A DNA stretch of 64,000 nucleotides from Bin80 sp965220365. Its GTDB lineage: Bacteria; Bacteroidota; Rhodothermia; Rhodothermales; Bin80. The notes beneath the pieces are model-generated. The model worked only from the letters and a program-made list of their open reading frames with translations. It ran no database searches and was not told the DNA's origin. A program made the translations under genes and the position numbers. Below, one piece after another: positions 51,282 through 61,360 of this stretch. Numbering within the stretch: the stretch's first letter is position 1; each line of letters starts with the position of its first letter. The stretch lies in assembly GCA_965220365.1 (NCBI GenBank), contig OZ244823.1:1116001-1180000 (forward strand), given 5' to 3'.

Positions 51282-52736
51282 TTAGGTCAGAAGGTCATGG
51301 ACTACGTTTCCGAAAACATCGGTCAGGCGGTATCGCCGTCCCTGATGTCGGAAGGTAAGACGCTCATGATCAACACCGAGGAGATGCAGAATGGTTGCTT
51401 GAAAATCATGCACATGCACAGGATTCCGCGCAATGTTGTATCCGAGCTCATCGGTCTCACCGTAGGAGAACCCTTTCTTGATTCCACCACCGGTCATCCA
51501 CAACGTAAAACAGCGTGGGTGGTGATCTCGCCCAAACCCCTCCCGAGTCAGGCGCCCCTGTGAATAAGTGGTTCTCCCAAACTCGCCGCCCCAGATGACG
51601 AGTGTATCGTCCAGCAATCCACGCTGCTTGAGATCCAGAACCAGCGCTGCCGAGGCCTGATCCGTTTCTCTGGCCTGATTCTGGATTGCACCATAGAGTC
51701 CGCCATGGTGGTCCCAGCCCTGGTGGTAGAGTTGGATGAAGCGCACGCCGCGTTCGGCAAGCCGTCGTGCTAACAGGCAGTTGGCTGCAAATGTGCCCGC
51801 CTCCCGAGCATCGTCCCCATAGAGTGCAAAGGTTGAATCGGGTTCATCCTCAATGGCGGTGACCTCCGGCACAGATGTCTGCATACGGAAGGCCATTTCG
51901 TACTGTGCAATCTTGGTTTCGATCTCTGGGTCCTGGAGTTTCTGCAGTTGTAATTCCTGGAGTTCACGCAGTGCACGCATATGTCGTTCACGATCGCCTT
52001 GGGTGATTCCCGAAGGGTTACTCAAATAAAGCACAGGATCCTTGCCCGCCCGAAACTGCACGCCCTGATGTCGCGATGCCAAAAAACCGTTTCCCCATAA
52101 TCTGGAATAGAGCGGCTGCCCCATCTTGTCTTTGGTGACCAGTACCACGAACGAGGGTAAATTGGCATTTTCACTTCCCAGACCGTAGCTCAGCCATGAA
52201 CCCATGGAAGGTCGGCCGGGCTGCTGAGAGCCGCTTTGCAGGAACGTGATCGCGGGGTCATGATTAATGGCCTCGGTGTGCATGGAGCGAACGAAGCAGA
52301 GTTCATCCACAATTTGGGAGGTATAGGGCATTAGGTTGCTGACCCATGCACCGCTATCTCCATGTTGTGCAAAGGAAAAAGGAGACTGCACGACCGGGAA
52401 GCTTTTCTGACCAGCAGTCATACCGGTCAGCCGTTGCATGCCACGTACAGATGATGGTAGTTCCTCACCATGGTAAGACTCTAGGGCAGGCTTGTAATCA
52501 AAGAGATCCAATTGTGATGGCGCTCCGCTTTGCAGCAGATAAATCACACGCTTGACCCGTGCAGGGAAGTGTGTTGTTCCGAGGATTCCTGGCACGGGAT
52601 CGCCGCTGATCTGTGCACCAGTGGAGGACACTGGGTTGAGGAGCGAGGCTAACGTTGCCGCACCAAGTCCGAGCGTCGTGCGCGTCAGGAAATCCCGGCG
52701 GGTATACTGCTGGTCGTAATTATGACATTCATGCAT
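51282..52736 (-). CDS. DUF1501 protein with Tat signal
   Basis: 484 residues from ATG 52736. The twin-arginine signal RRDFLTRTTLGLGAATLASL is followed by the alkaline-phosphatase/sulfatase-like fold typical of DUF1501 (VKRVIYLLQSGAPSQLDLFDYKP, SFVRSMHTEAINHDPA-type region, GGEFGRTTYSQGRLTREG-RDHHP, ARNPVHVHDFQATILHLLG). Exported folded to the periplasm. Family members always accompany DUF1549/DUF1553 cytochrome-type partners, as here (next gene upstream, 8 bp apart). Function unknown, suspected in polysaccharide or sulfated-glycan use. Confidence 0.87.
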   Translation of the reverse strand: MHECHNYDQQYTRRDFLTRTTLGLGAATLASLLNPVSSTGAQISGDPVPGILGTTHFPARVKRVIYLLQSGAPSQLDLFDYKPALESYHGEELPSSVRGMQRLTGMTAGQKSFPVVQSPFSFAQHGDSGAWVSNLMPYTSQIVDELCFVRSMHTEAINHDPAITFLQSGSQQPGRPSMGSWLSYGLGSENANLPSFVVLVTKDKMGQPLYSRLWGNGFLASRHQGVQFRAGKDPVLYLSNPSGITQGDRERHMRALRELQELQLQKLQDPEIETKIAQYEMAFRMQTSVPEVTAIEDEPDSTFALYGDDAREAGTFAANCLLARRLAERGVRFIQLYHQGWDHHGGLYGAIQNQARETDQASAALVLDLKQRGLLDDTLVIWGGEFGRTTYSQGRLTREGFGRDHHPRCFTLWMTGGGIKKGFSYGETDELGYNIARNPVHVHDFQATILHLLGVDHERLTFRHQGRRYRLTDVFGNVVHDLLT

Positions 52737-52744
52737 GGTGGCTA

Positions 52745-55700
52745 TCAACGCTTGGTGTAGGCTTCATCGTGGTTCAAGATAAGTTGTGCAACCATTGTCA
52801 GTGCAGCTGTATTGGCACGATCGAGAGACGCATCAGCAACCAGTTCCCCGACGGTAAAGAGTGAGTCAATATCGGCAGGGCGCTCGGCAAAGCGTTCTTT
52901 TTCCTGGGCATGCAGGTCCGTCATGAGCTTGATTTCCTTTTCACTGGGGTGGCGCCCGGTAGCAAGCCGGAAGCCATGCTCAATCTGAAGGGCTATATCT
53001 CCAGGGATCTCTCGCTGGACGCGTTCGGCCAATGCGCGTGATGCCTCAACAAATTGCGGATCATTCATGAGGACCAATGCTTGGAGCGGGGTATTCGTAT
53101 TCTGGCGCCGGACAAAACAGGTAGACCGATCTGGAGCATCAAAAACCAGCATGGTTGGTGGAGGAGAAGTTCGCCGGATAAAGGTGTACAAACTGCGGCG
53201 ATAGAGCGCTTCGCCCTCGTCTTGCTTATAGTGCAGCAGAAATTGCGAAAAATTCCCTTTCTCGATCCATAATCCCGGAGGCTGGTAGGGCTTCACACTG
53301 GGACCGCCGACCTGATTGACCAATAGGCCACTCGCTGCCAAGGCATTATCCCGGACCATTTCTGCACTCAGACGATGGCGTGGCCCTCTGGCAAGAAGTA
53401 TATTCGTGGGATCCAGTTCCTGTAATTCCCGGGGCGCAACGCTGGATTGGCGATAGGTCGCACTCATCACAATAGACTTGACGAGTGCCTTGAGATCATA
53501 GCCGGAGTCTACAAAAGAGACGGCTAGGTAATCCAGTAATGCCGGGTGTGAGGGCAGGGCACCCTGGTTCCCAAAGTCTTCTGGTGTCGATACGAGCCCC
53601 TGTTCAAAGAACATCATCCAGTAGCGGTTCACGGTGACACGTGCAGTCAGCGGTTGCTCGGGGCTGAAGAGCCACTTGGCTAACCCAAGGCGGGTAGGAG
53701 GGACGTCGTCCTGTAGGCTGCCAAGGATCGAAGGGGTTCCCGGGGAAACTTGCTCTCGAGGTTGGTCATAGAGGCCACGCTCAAGGACATGAGTGGGCCT
53801 TGGCTCGGTCATCTCTTCCATCACCATAACCTCCATTACTTCGCTGACTGCCGCTTCCTCCTCTGCGCGAGCTTCCTTGAGCTGCTTGAGCAACTCCTGG
53901 TAATGCTGATCGTAGTAATTCAGAAATACGGCCAACTCATCGCCTTGTACAAATGTATTGGCCAACACTGCAATGTCAGGGGCAGTGAGTTGCCGGGTAT
54001 AGATTCTTAGCTCATCCATATCCCCTATAAAGATACCATCATCGCCCCCAAACGCGCGGTAACTCCGCCCGATGCGCAGCGGTCGACTGGTAAGACGATA
54101 GAGTCCATCTACAGGCAGGATGCTCTTGTAGAGATTGTCATACTCAACCCTGGTTGGAACACGCTGGCCCTGCAAATAAAGCTGAACGCCGTTTGCCCGG
54201 CTTGATCCGTCATACGTGAATGCTGTATGTGTCCAGTCACTGACTGCGACAGGTTCTTTGGAGCGGACGTGCAGGTAATTATGCGGGAGTGCGTGAATCA
54301 GTCGGACAGACAGGTGATTCAGGCTATCAAGATAAACTTCCCATCCCCGCCAGTACGTGTTCTTGTGGAAGGCATTGCCGACAATTCTTGTGTAGGCTCC
54401 AGACGTATCGGGTCGGATCCATACCGCAACGGAAAACGGATCAATCCGCTCAAAATTTCCTGCCTCGGCAACCTCAAGAAAATCATAGTCGCTGTCGAAA
54501 GTCACGGCTTCCCCTGACTGCCCCTTGACCAAAGTCAGGGTGCCGCCACCGGTTTTACCTTCTTTTCCCCCTGATGCCATGTTCGGGGTTACGTCGCTTG
54601 ATATCTGGTTAAACGGGAAGTAACTGACCAACTCGGAGTCAAGGGCATTCTCTGGCATTTGCACATCTGCATGCAGCCCTTTTTGTTTGACTTCCTCGGC
54701 GCGCGCAATCAGTGCAGCTTCCAGGTTTTGAATTCGATCACGTTTTTGCTCAAGTACTGTTTCCTCTTCGGGTGTGGGCATCATCAGCAGTGGGCCAGCA
54801 TTCCCATCATCTCCTGTCATGCCCAATTCATTTACATTGTTGAAGAAGGCGGAAAGCTGAAAGTACTCTGCCTGGGAAACAGGATCAAATTTGTGATCAT
54901 GGCAGCGGGCACACTCCATCGTGAGACCTAAAAATGCTCGGGCCGTTGTATTTGTGCGGTCAGCGACGTATTCAAGCCGGTACTCTTCATCAATTACACC
55001 GCCTTCGGCCGTCATTGGGTGGTTACGGTGGAACCCAGTGGCTAGAATCTGTTCACGAGTTGCATTCGGTAGCAGATCACCGGCAAGTTGCCAGGTCACG
55101 AACTCATCGTAAGACATATTTTCATTGAAAGCCTTGATGATCCAGTCTCTCCATGGCCACATCGTTCGGATCCCGTCGGCATGATAACCATGGCTATCTG
55201 CGTAGCGGGAAAGATCCATCCATTCAGTTGCCATTCGTTCTCCATATGCCTCGGAGTCCAGCAGACGGTCAACAACGCGCTCATAGCTTCCTGGTGCGAT
55301 ATCACCCAGGAAGTTGTCAATCTCTTCAAGTGTCGGGGGTAGCCCAGTCAGATCAAGTGTAACGCGTCGCAGGAGACGTTCACGATCTGCTTCTTCGGCA
55401 GGAACGAGTCCCTCTCGTTCAATGCGTGCCAGTACAAAGCGGTCAATATCATTTTTTGGCCATATCTGATCTTGCACAGAGGGGATTGGCGGTAGGGTTG
55501 GTGGAATAAACGCCCAGTGAGGTTTCCACTCAGCTCCTTGTTTGATCCAGCGATTGATCAGGGCGATTTCGTAATCGGACAGCGTCAGATTAGATTCAGG
55601 CGGAGGCATGACAGTTTCCGGGTCGCTGGATGTAATCCGACGCATCAGTTCACTGCGACCAGGCCTCTTCGGTACAATCGCATGTCCACCAGATTGCAAC

Positions 55701-55981
55701 TCTGCTACGAGTGCCCCTTCTTCGGTATACAGGTGCAGGTCCGCTTCGCGTGCATTGTCATCGGGGCCATGACAGGCGTAGCACCGATCGGATAACAGCG
55801 GTTGAATATGGAAATTATAGTCAACACGCTCCGGGAGGCGGGCACGTATATCGGGATCTGATTCAAGGTTAGATGAGCAGGCCCCGAGGAGCAGCAGGAT
55901 GCAGAGTGGCGTCAGGCGGATTAGAGATCTACCACCTGGCTGCACAAAGAAAAGGTTGATAGAGTCAAAACCTGATCGCAT
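52745..55981 (-). CDS. Planctomycete-type cytochrome c/DUF1549/LamG/DUF1553 lipoprotein
   Basis: 1078 residues from ATG 55981; a longer frame to TTG 56008 is possible, and a GTG at residue 13 would give the most compact lipoprotein signal. Order: lipobox LLLGAC, PSCyt1 with haem motif CYACHG (RVDYNFHIQPLLSDRCYACH), DUF1549 (IDRFVLARIEREGLVPAEEA, LDLTGLPPTLEEID), a LamG-type lectin fold (DFLEVAEAGNFERIDPFSVA...), a helical linker, and DUF1553 (LAKWLFSPEQPLTARVTVNR, WMMFFEQGLVSTPEDFG). Operon with the DUF1501 gene. Such pairs are abundant in Planctomycetes and some marine Bacteroidota. Confidence 0.88.
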   Translation of the reverse strand: MRSGFDSINLFFVQPGGRSLIRLTPLCILLLLGACSSNLESDPDIRARLPERVDYNFHIQPLLSDRCYACHGPDDNAREADLHLYTEEGALVAELQSGGHAIVPKRPGRSELMRRITSSDPETVMPPPESNLTLSDYEIALINRWIKQGAEWKPHWAFIPPTLPPIPSVQDQIWPKNDIDRFVLARIEREGLVPAEEADRERLLRRVTLDLTGLPPTLEEIDNFLGDIAPGSYERVVDRLLDSEAYGERMATEWMDLSRYADSHGYHADGIRTMWPWRDWIIKAFNENMSYDEFVTWQLAGDLLPNATREQILATGFHRNHPMTAEGGVIDEEYRLEYVADRTNTTARAFLGLTMECARCHDHKFDPVSQAEYFQLSAFFNNVNELGMTGDDGNAGPLLMMPTPEEETVLEQKRDRIQNLEAALIARAEEVKQKGLHADVQMPENALDSELVSYFPFNQISSDVTPNMASGGKEGKTGGGTLTLVKGQSGEAVTFDSDYDFLEVAEAGNFERIDPFSVAVWIRPDTSGAYTRIVGNAFHKNTYWRGWEVYLDSLNHLSVRLIHALPHNYLHVRSKEPVAVSDWTHTAFTYDGSSRANGVQLYLQGQRVPTRVEYDNLYKSILPVDGLYRLTSRPLRIGRSYRAFGGDDGIFIGDMDELRIYTRQLTAPDIAVLANTFVQGDELAVFLNYYDQHYQELLKQLKEARAEEEAAVSEVMEVMVMEEMTEPRPTHVLERGLYDQPREQVSPGTPSILGSLQDDVPPTRLGLAKWLFSPEQPLTARVTVNRYWMMFFEQGLVSTPEDFGNQGALPSHPALLDYLAVSFVDSGYDLKALVKSIVMSATYRQSSVAPRELQELDPTNILLARGPRHRLSAEMVRDNALAASGLLVNQVGGPSVKPYQPPGLWIEKGNFSQFLLHYKQDEGEALYRRSLYTFIRRTSPPPTMLVFDAPDRSTCFVRRQNTNTPLQALVLMNDPQFVEASRALAERVQREIPGDIALQIEHGFRLATGRHPSEKEIKLMTDLHAQEKERFAERPADIDSLFTVGELVADASLDRANTAALTMVAQLILNHDEAYTKR

Positions 55982-56008
55982 GATCGCGGAGAAATCGTGA
56001 TTTAGCAA

Positions 56009-56362
56009 GAGCGCTGTCTTCCTAGTAACAATATAAGGAAGTTAGCACGGAGAGTGATTCAACACGGGCTTGCTTTGGTCTAAATTACAATATGTCTCGT
56101 GTGGGATTTTCGCTAGGTATATCATAAATCTGTACCCCTCTCGTCTGGCAACAATGCTGATCGCGTCTGATGGACTATGGTGGGTTCATGTCGTAGAATT
56201 CGATAAAACTCCAGCGAGCTTTGTGCTTGATCCGTAAGATGGTAATGGCGAATCAAATACAGACTGAAGACGGCTTAACTCACAAGGTAATCTGAATTCT
56301 GTCCCCACGCATAGATCATCGGCAACATTCCAATGGTGTTTAGCGGCAATCAAGACTTGATT
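56009..56362. other. Gene-free stretch left of the repeat array
   Basis: About 350 bp that should hold the promoter of the DUF1553/DUF1501 operon (minus strand). No good consensus match was found by eye and no gene is supported. Confidence 0.4.
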
Positions 56363-56754
56363 CAGTGTCATTTTTGGTGGTTAGCGAAAATAGCCATCAA
56401 ATAAGAAATCCCCTTGAGTACGTCAGGAATGGGGATTAAAGGTCTGCTCAGCGTCATTTTTGGTGGTTAGTGAAAATAGCCATCAAATAAAGAAATCTCC
56501 ACTGAGTGTGTCAGGAATGGGGATTTAAGATCTGATCGGCGTCATTTTTGGTGGTTTGTGAAAATAACCGTCAAATAAAAAATCTCCACTGGAAGCGTCT
56601 GAAGTGGAGATTAAACGCCCGATTGGTGCCGTTATTGCTAATTTGTGAAAATAGCCGTCAAATAAAGAAATCCCCTTGAGTGTGCCTAGAATGGGGATTT
56701 AGGGTCTGATCAGTGTTGTTTTTGGTGGTTTGTGAAAATAACCATCAAATAAAG
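56363..56754. repeat. Array of 4.5 tandem ~87-bp units with covarying hairpins
   Basis: Units start at 56363, 56449, 56537, 56624 and 56711 (partial). Each has a first hairpin (TTTGGTGGTTA gtgaaaa TAGCCATCAAA in units 1, 2, 3 and 5; lost on the 5' side in unit 4) and a second hairpin. The second stem is CCCC/GGGG in units 1 and 4, CTCC/GGGG (wobble) in unit 2, and ATCTCCACT/AGTGGAGAT in unit 3. This C-G to T-G to T-A path indicates selection for pairing. No frame is open through the units. It lies between two minus-strand genes. Could be a structured RNA array, a multi-site binding region or a REP-like repeat cluster. Confidence 0.8.
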
Positions 56755-56844
56755 CTTGATCCTATCCATAGAGAATCAAAGAGGTAAGTCGGGCCCGGTG
56801 ATTGCCAAAGAGATGAAAGCAGTGCTGACACATGTTAATCGTAA

Positions 56845-58353
56845 TCACGACGTGCGAATTGTCGCGTTATATCCCTGATCATCTGCAACATCTCCTGCCC
56901 AATAGGGATGGTATTCCATGAATTTTCGGCCTGTGTTTGGATTTGCAGGCACAATGTCTCCAGCATCCAAGGCTTCACGCAAGAACCGTGATGCCTTAGC
57001 ACTGTTTCGTCGGTCCATGCCAAATCTTTGTCTAACGGTAGTATTAGTTATGCTGGCTCCCTCATCCGCATACCGTAAGCAAGCATGTAGGTAAATAGCC
57101 CGTATACGATCGGCAGGATTCATTTTAGATAATGGTTTGGCTCCATAAATCGTAACACGTGTGCTGTCGCTGATTACGTCAATTCGCGGGGCTGGTAATT
57201 GTCGCATCTCAATTTCATGCACGATCTTGTCCCAGCCACTACCAAGTTCTTCACAAATGCCAAATCTTCGAAGGAGCGCAGCCAACGCCTCGTTGCGTGA
57301 TTTTGGAGGGGCATTTACAAAATATTTCGAGTCTATCAGAGGCGCACCGAGGTTCAGCACTTCTATGCGGTTCTCGAATATTTCAACCAATGGCCCAGTG
57401 CCTCTTTCGGTCAAGTCCTGATGAATTAGTGCATTTGCAATCACTTCCCGAACCGCAAGAGTCGGGAAGCGTGGTTCCTGTTTTCTGATCCCACCATTGA
57501 AAGTTTCATCAGTGGGTGCAAGCTTATTTACGTAATCAATAATATTGGCAAATCCCGTTGCATAACCCATTGGAAGTTCTTCTTGACGACTCTCATGGTA
57601 TCTTGTTGTCCCCGAATATTTGACAATCCTTGTTGACTTACGACGCAGTGAGTCTATGTCTCCCAGGTTTCGTGCAAATGCCAGGAAGCCCAGATTCAAA
57701 ATGTCCCACGATCCATCGTCACGTGGACGTACAAAATTTTCGCGCTGCAGTGCTTTGAGTAGATTCGGTGTGTGTGGAGGTATCGGAGTCTTCGCTAGAT
57801 TGAAATATGATTCGTAATCCAGTAAGTCGAGCACCTCAGAATTTTGCACACATTCAATGGCAATCCCTGTTTCAAAAGTTCTACTATTTGACAAACGCCA
57901 AAGCAGACTTTCCCTTTCTGGAAAATCTTTTAGGTTTCTGGTATGAGATCCTACGCGGATATATGCTTCCCCGTCAAATCTAACGGGTCGGTTGAGTGCA
58001 CGGGGGATCGATAGCACTACCACAGGCTTGTCATCTACGCTATCTGTGTGGAAGCGGAAATTTATTGAAGGGTCGAGCCTCTGGGGTAACCAGTGATCAA
58101 GGTCGTCCTTTTGTACTCGCTTTGAATCGGGCTTGAATCTTGTCCCAATGATCTGATGATCTCCATCTTGAACTCCCCAGATGATATAACCACTAGATTT
58201 TCCAGAAATTGCGGCTGCATTTGCGATTGCAGAAATGTTTGGGCCGAGCTTCTTCGGGTCAGCGTCGCTGGACTTGAATTCAAACCATTCTGTTTCTCGG
58301 GGATACGCACAGAGTCGCCTTACGAGAGCAGGAATATTCTTTATGGCAGTCAT
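56845..58353 (-). CDS. ATP-binding protein of the AlbA_2/RecG-like (Schlafen-type) family
   Basis: 502 residues from ATG 58353; GTG 58365 is also possible. The N-terminal AlbA_2/Schlafen-like DNA-binding domain has ETEWFEFKSSDADPKKLG and ISGKSSGYIIWGVQDG. A central divergent AAA_4/GHKL-like part follows (FPTLAVREVIANALIHQDL, VEIFENRIEVLNLGAP, RNEALAALLRRFGICEELGSGWDKI), then a C-terminal winged helix (ITNTTVRQRFGMDRRNSAKASRFL). Proteins of this kind are transcription regulators or defence-associated factors. The 3' end faces the structured repeat array. Confidence 0.85.
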   Translation of the reverse strand: MTAIKNIPALVRRLCAYPRETEWFEFKSSDADPKKLGPNISAIANAAAISGKSSGYIIWGVQDGDHQIIGTRFKPDSKRVQKDDLDHWLPQRLDPSINFRFHTDSVDDKPVVVLSIPRALNRPVRFDGEAYIRVGSHTRNLKDFPERESLLWRLSNSRTFETGIAIECVQNSEVLDLLDYESYFNLAKTPIPPHTPNLLKALQRENFVRPRDDGSWDILNLGFLAFARNLGDIDSLRRKSTRIVKYSGTTRYHESRQEELPMGYATGFANIIDYVNKLAPTDETFNGGIRKQEPRFPTLAVREVIANALIHQDLTERGTGPLVEIFENRIEVLNLGAPLIDSKYFVNAPPKSRNEALAALLRRFGICEELGSGWDKIVHEIEMRQLPAPRIDVISDSTRVTIYGAKPLSKMNPADRIRAIYLHACLRYADEGASITNTTVRQRFGMDRRNSAKASRFLREALDAGDIVPANPNTGRKFMEYHPYWAGDVADDQGYNATIRTS

Positions 58354-58603
58354 CTCATGTCCCACTGAAGTAGATCAGGAATACATACACCTCTTTGCGA
58401 ACTCAATCACAGCGCCATGGTTCGAATTTCGACATGCAAAGGAACCCCTGTCAGGAGGTTATGCCTGTCGTTGATTTGCCATCAGGTAGAAAGAGAAACC
58501 GCAGTAGTCGTAGAATCTTTTCTAAAGTACGAGAGGCTGGAAAGACATGACACAAGCCTCCATCGGTTGGGGAATATTCTGTGTGTGATGTTCTACGCTC
58601 GGG

Positions 58604-61351
58604 CTAAATCTTGAATAGCCCCCCTCCAAGTGCACTCAAACGGTAGGACAGCCGCAGCATGATATAGCGGCCAAGCGTCTCTGTACGCTGCTCAGAAATG
58701 AAACTCGCAGAATTATTGAAGGCTACAGACAGGTTCTGGTTGAGCAGGTCCTTGATCTCAATTCCCACCGAAGCACGCTCATTCATGAACAAGCGCTCAA
58801 AAGAAAGGTCAATCAGCGCCTTGTTCTCGACGTTTCCAAATACATCCTGATCGTATGTCTGATATCGAAATTCAGTGCCGATCGTCCAATTGAATGCCGG
58901 GTGCCATTCTATATCGAATGAATACGATGTGTTAATGTAGCGCTGGTTCAGGTCTGTATTGAGTGAATAATCAAGATCATTATAGGTGCCGGAAATACTA
59001 GCCCTCAGTTCAACGATGTCCTGATTTCGGTTCGAGATAGAAAGTCCCAAGCGGTTACGCAAGATCCGAGAGGCATTCTCATTTGAGTTGATGAACTCAG
59101 AACCGGTAGTGATGGTCAGGTTGTTGTTCCATCTCACCACAATATTGAGCGGTCGAATCGGTATGCCCACATTCGTAAATGCCGAGGTGGTCCAGCCTGC
59201 ATCAGAGTTGACCGCGCTGACGCTTTGGCGCAGCGATTCATCAATAATTCGCGTTGGCACAATTTGATTTCGTGCATAGGTTGTTCTGATGGTCGCAAAT
59301 ATATTGAGTTGTGTCCAGGGATCGAAGGACTTAAATTGCCCGGAAAACGTGTGTCTGGATTCAGGTTCAAGGTCGGGATTCCCGACGTATATCCGAAGTG
59401 GATTGCTGTTGTCCGTAAACGGCTGTAGTTCTCGTAGGGAGGGCTCACGAGTCGCAGCCCGATAGCTTACTTCAATATCTCGGTTTTCCTTTAATACCCT
59501 TTCGTACCGTAGTTGCGGCAAGAGATGTGTGTAGCTGGCCTGTACAGGGGGCAGGCCGGTTTTCATTGTACCGTCAAGTTGAGATTGCTGTAAACGAACT
59601 TCCAGGGTAAGAAACCCGAGCGCTCCTTTGCGATTTAGTTGGAGTCCCGCTCTGTAATAGGTATACGTCCGTTCAAAGGCACTACTGAGTAGGGAGTTTA
59701 GCACACGTTCATCGTTTCTCGTGTTATAGAAGCGTTTATCATTTTCACGTCGAGAGAAGTCCCGTTCACCGAATGCCAGGAGGGAAAAGCCGCTTTTCAG
59801 TGGTTGGGTTAAAGACAGCTTGAGATCCGCCTCTTCACTCTTTCCGAATAGGTCCTGGTCTTGCTGAATTTCCTCCCAGGTCATAAGATTACCCGTTCCG
59901 GCAAGGCTGGTACGAGTGGATAGCGCGGTGATTTCGTCATTGTCTGACAGGCTGAATCGCGTTGTTGCGACCAGGCTGGTCCCCCTCTCCGAGAGTTTCT
60001 TCCTCCAGGTCAATGTTCCGTTTCCGCTGAGGCTGGTAGCGTGTTGATCAACCGTCCTGTGCGCCTCATTGGCTAGAAATTGCTGACGGCCAAAAGTCTG
60101 CTGAATCCCTGTTTGTTCAGTATTCGATGAATTCCATCGCACTGAAGCTCGGGAGCGAATTTGATGTCCTGGAGACAGCTGTATCTGCGCATTGAGGTTC
60201 ACTCTGTGTCCGAGATTATCCAAATCTACGGCGGATGATCCTTCGCCGTAGGCGGCGATATTTGCATCTGAAAGTTCATGCCGCTGGTTTGTACTGTTTT
60301 TTACCTGCTGCAATTGATCAACAAAGTAGCTGCCGCGCAAATAGTTATTTTCGGAAAAGTCATGCCCGGCATTGAGTCCAATTGCGACTGACTCCATAAA
60401 TCCACCAGAATTTGTAGGGGAAACTGCATTGCGCAGTATTGCACCATCTGTAACGCCGCCGACCATGACCAAACCCAGAAGATCAGAAAGTCCAAAACCT
60501 GTCTGGCCGGTGTTATTTGCATTACCGATGAGCGAAAGCTGTGTATTGGGAGAAAAGCGCATCAGGTTCAGGCGTGTGTCGTAGCGCCCACCCAGGCTTT
60601 GCTCTCCCCCAATAGCTCCAGATAGATTCCCCATGAGTCCCTGCTTGGCATCCTCCTTGAGTAAAAGGTCAAGTGTTCTTTCTTCCTCACCGTCGGGGAC
60701 GCCAGTGAACTCTGCTTCGTCGCTATCCTTGTCGTAAACCTGGACCTTATCCACTGCTTCTGCAGGCAAGTTTTTCGTGACGGCGGAAGGGGTGTCGGCG
60801 AAGAATTCTTTCCCATCAACCAAGATATTCTCGACGGTTTCCCCCAGTGCCTTCACGGTACCATCATTCTCCACTTCTATGCCGGGTAATCGCTTGAGTA
60901 AATCTTCTACCACATCATTCGGGCGTACCGCAAATGCGTTGGCATTGTATTCCAGGGTGTCACGCTTTACGACAAATGGGATATGATCAGCACTAACAAT
61001 GACCTCTCCCAATTCCTCCGAGAGTTCAGACATTGTCAGTTTGCCCACATCTATATCTTCATCAAGAATCTCAATATTTTGACGTAGGGTCGCAAAACCA
61101 ACGTATGTGATTTGCAGGATATATGTATCCGCAACCACACGTCTCAGCGTGAAACGACCATCTGCAGCCGCGGTGGTGAATTTTGCCATTACCGAATCGG
61201 CATGGCTCAGCAGCACCACTGTAGCCTGAGGTAGGGGCAGATCTTCGTGGTCAACCACGATTCCGCTCACATCAAACCGCTCGGTTTGAGCAGCCGAAGG
61301 AATCGCCACTAAAAGAAGAAATGTGATTCCTAAAAGGGGCCGAGGGTTCAT
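58604..61351 (-). CDS. TonB-dependent receptor, outer-membrane beta-barrel family
   Basis: 915 residues with a signal peptide (LLGITFLLLVAIPSAAQ). A CarboxypepD_reg-like domain (FDVSGIVVDHEDLPLPQATV, ITYVGFATLRQNIEI) is followed by a plug (VEDLLKRLPGIEVENDGTVKA, VENILVDGKEFFADTPSAVTKNLP, VQVYDKDSDEAEFTG) and a long barrel. The LPGIEV...VDGKEFF type is the one that regularly accompanies GLPGLI-family proteins in Bacteroidota, and a GLPGLI gene lies 9 bp upstream. Substrate unknown; metal or peptide transport has been suggested for such pairs. Confidence 0.88.
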   Translation of the reverse strand: MNPRPLLGITFLLLVAIPSAAQTERFDVSGIVVDHEDLPLPQATVVLLSHADSVMAKFTTAAADGRFTLRRVVADTYILQITYVGFATLRQNIEILDEDIDVGKLTMSELSEELGEVIVSADHIPFVVKRDTLEYNANAFAVRPNDVVEDLLKRLPGIEVENDGTVKALGETVENILVDGKEFFADTPSAVTKNLPAEAVDKVQVYDKDSDEAEFTGVPDGEEERTLDLLLKEDAKQGLMGNLSGAIGGEQSLGGRYDTRLNLMRFSPNTQLSLIGNANNTGQTGFGLSDLLGLVMVGGVTDGAILRNAVSPTNSGGFMESVAIGLNAGHDFSENNYLRGSYFVDQLQQVKNSTNQRHELSDANIAAYGEGSSAVDLDNLGHRVNLNAQIQLSPGHQIRSRASVRWNSSNTEQTGIQQTFGRQQFLANEAHRTVDQHATSLSGNGTLTWRKKLSERGTSLVATTRFSLSDNDEITALSTRTSLAGTGNLMTWEEIQQDQDLFGKSEEADLKLSLTQPLKSGFSLLAFGERDFSRRENDKRFYNTRNDERVLNSLLSSAFERTYTYYRAGLQLNRKGALGFLTLEVRLQQSQLDGTMKTGLPPVQASYTHLLPQLRYERVLKENRDIEVSYRAATREPSLRELQPFTDNSNPLRIYVGNPDLEPESRHTFSGQFKSFDPWTQLNIFATIRTTYARNQIVPTRIIDESLRQSVSAVNSDAGWTTSAFTNVGIPIRPLNIVVRWNNNLTITTGSEFINSNENASRILRNRLGLSISNRNQDIVELRASISGTYNDLDYSLNTDLNQRYINTSYSFDIEWHPAFNWTIGTEFRYQTYDQDVFGNVENKALIDLSFERLFMNERASVGIEIKDLLNQNLSVAFNNSASFISEQRTETLGRYIMLRLSYRLSALGGGLFKI

Positions 61352-61360
61352 GTATCAGTG

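Noticed and set aside
51141..51563. Plus-strand ORF of 140 codons
   Set aside because: Most of it overlaps the DUF1501 gene on the opposite strand and has no motif or good start.
56363..56754. CRISPR array
   Set aside because: Units are imperfect over their whole length, there are no conserved repeat/unique spacer blocks and no cas genes nearby.
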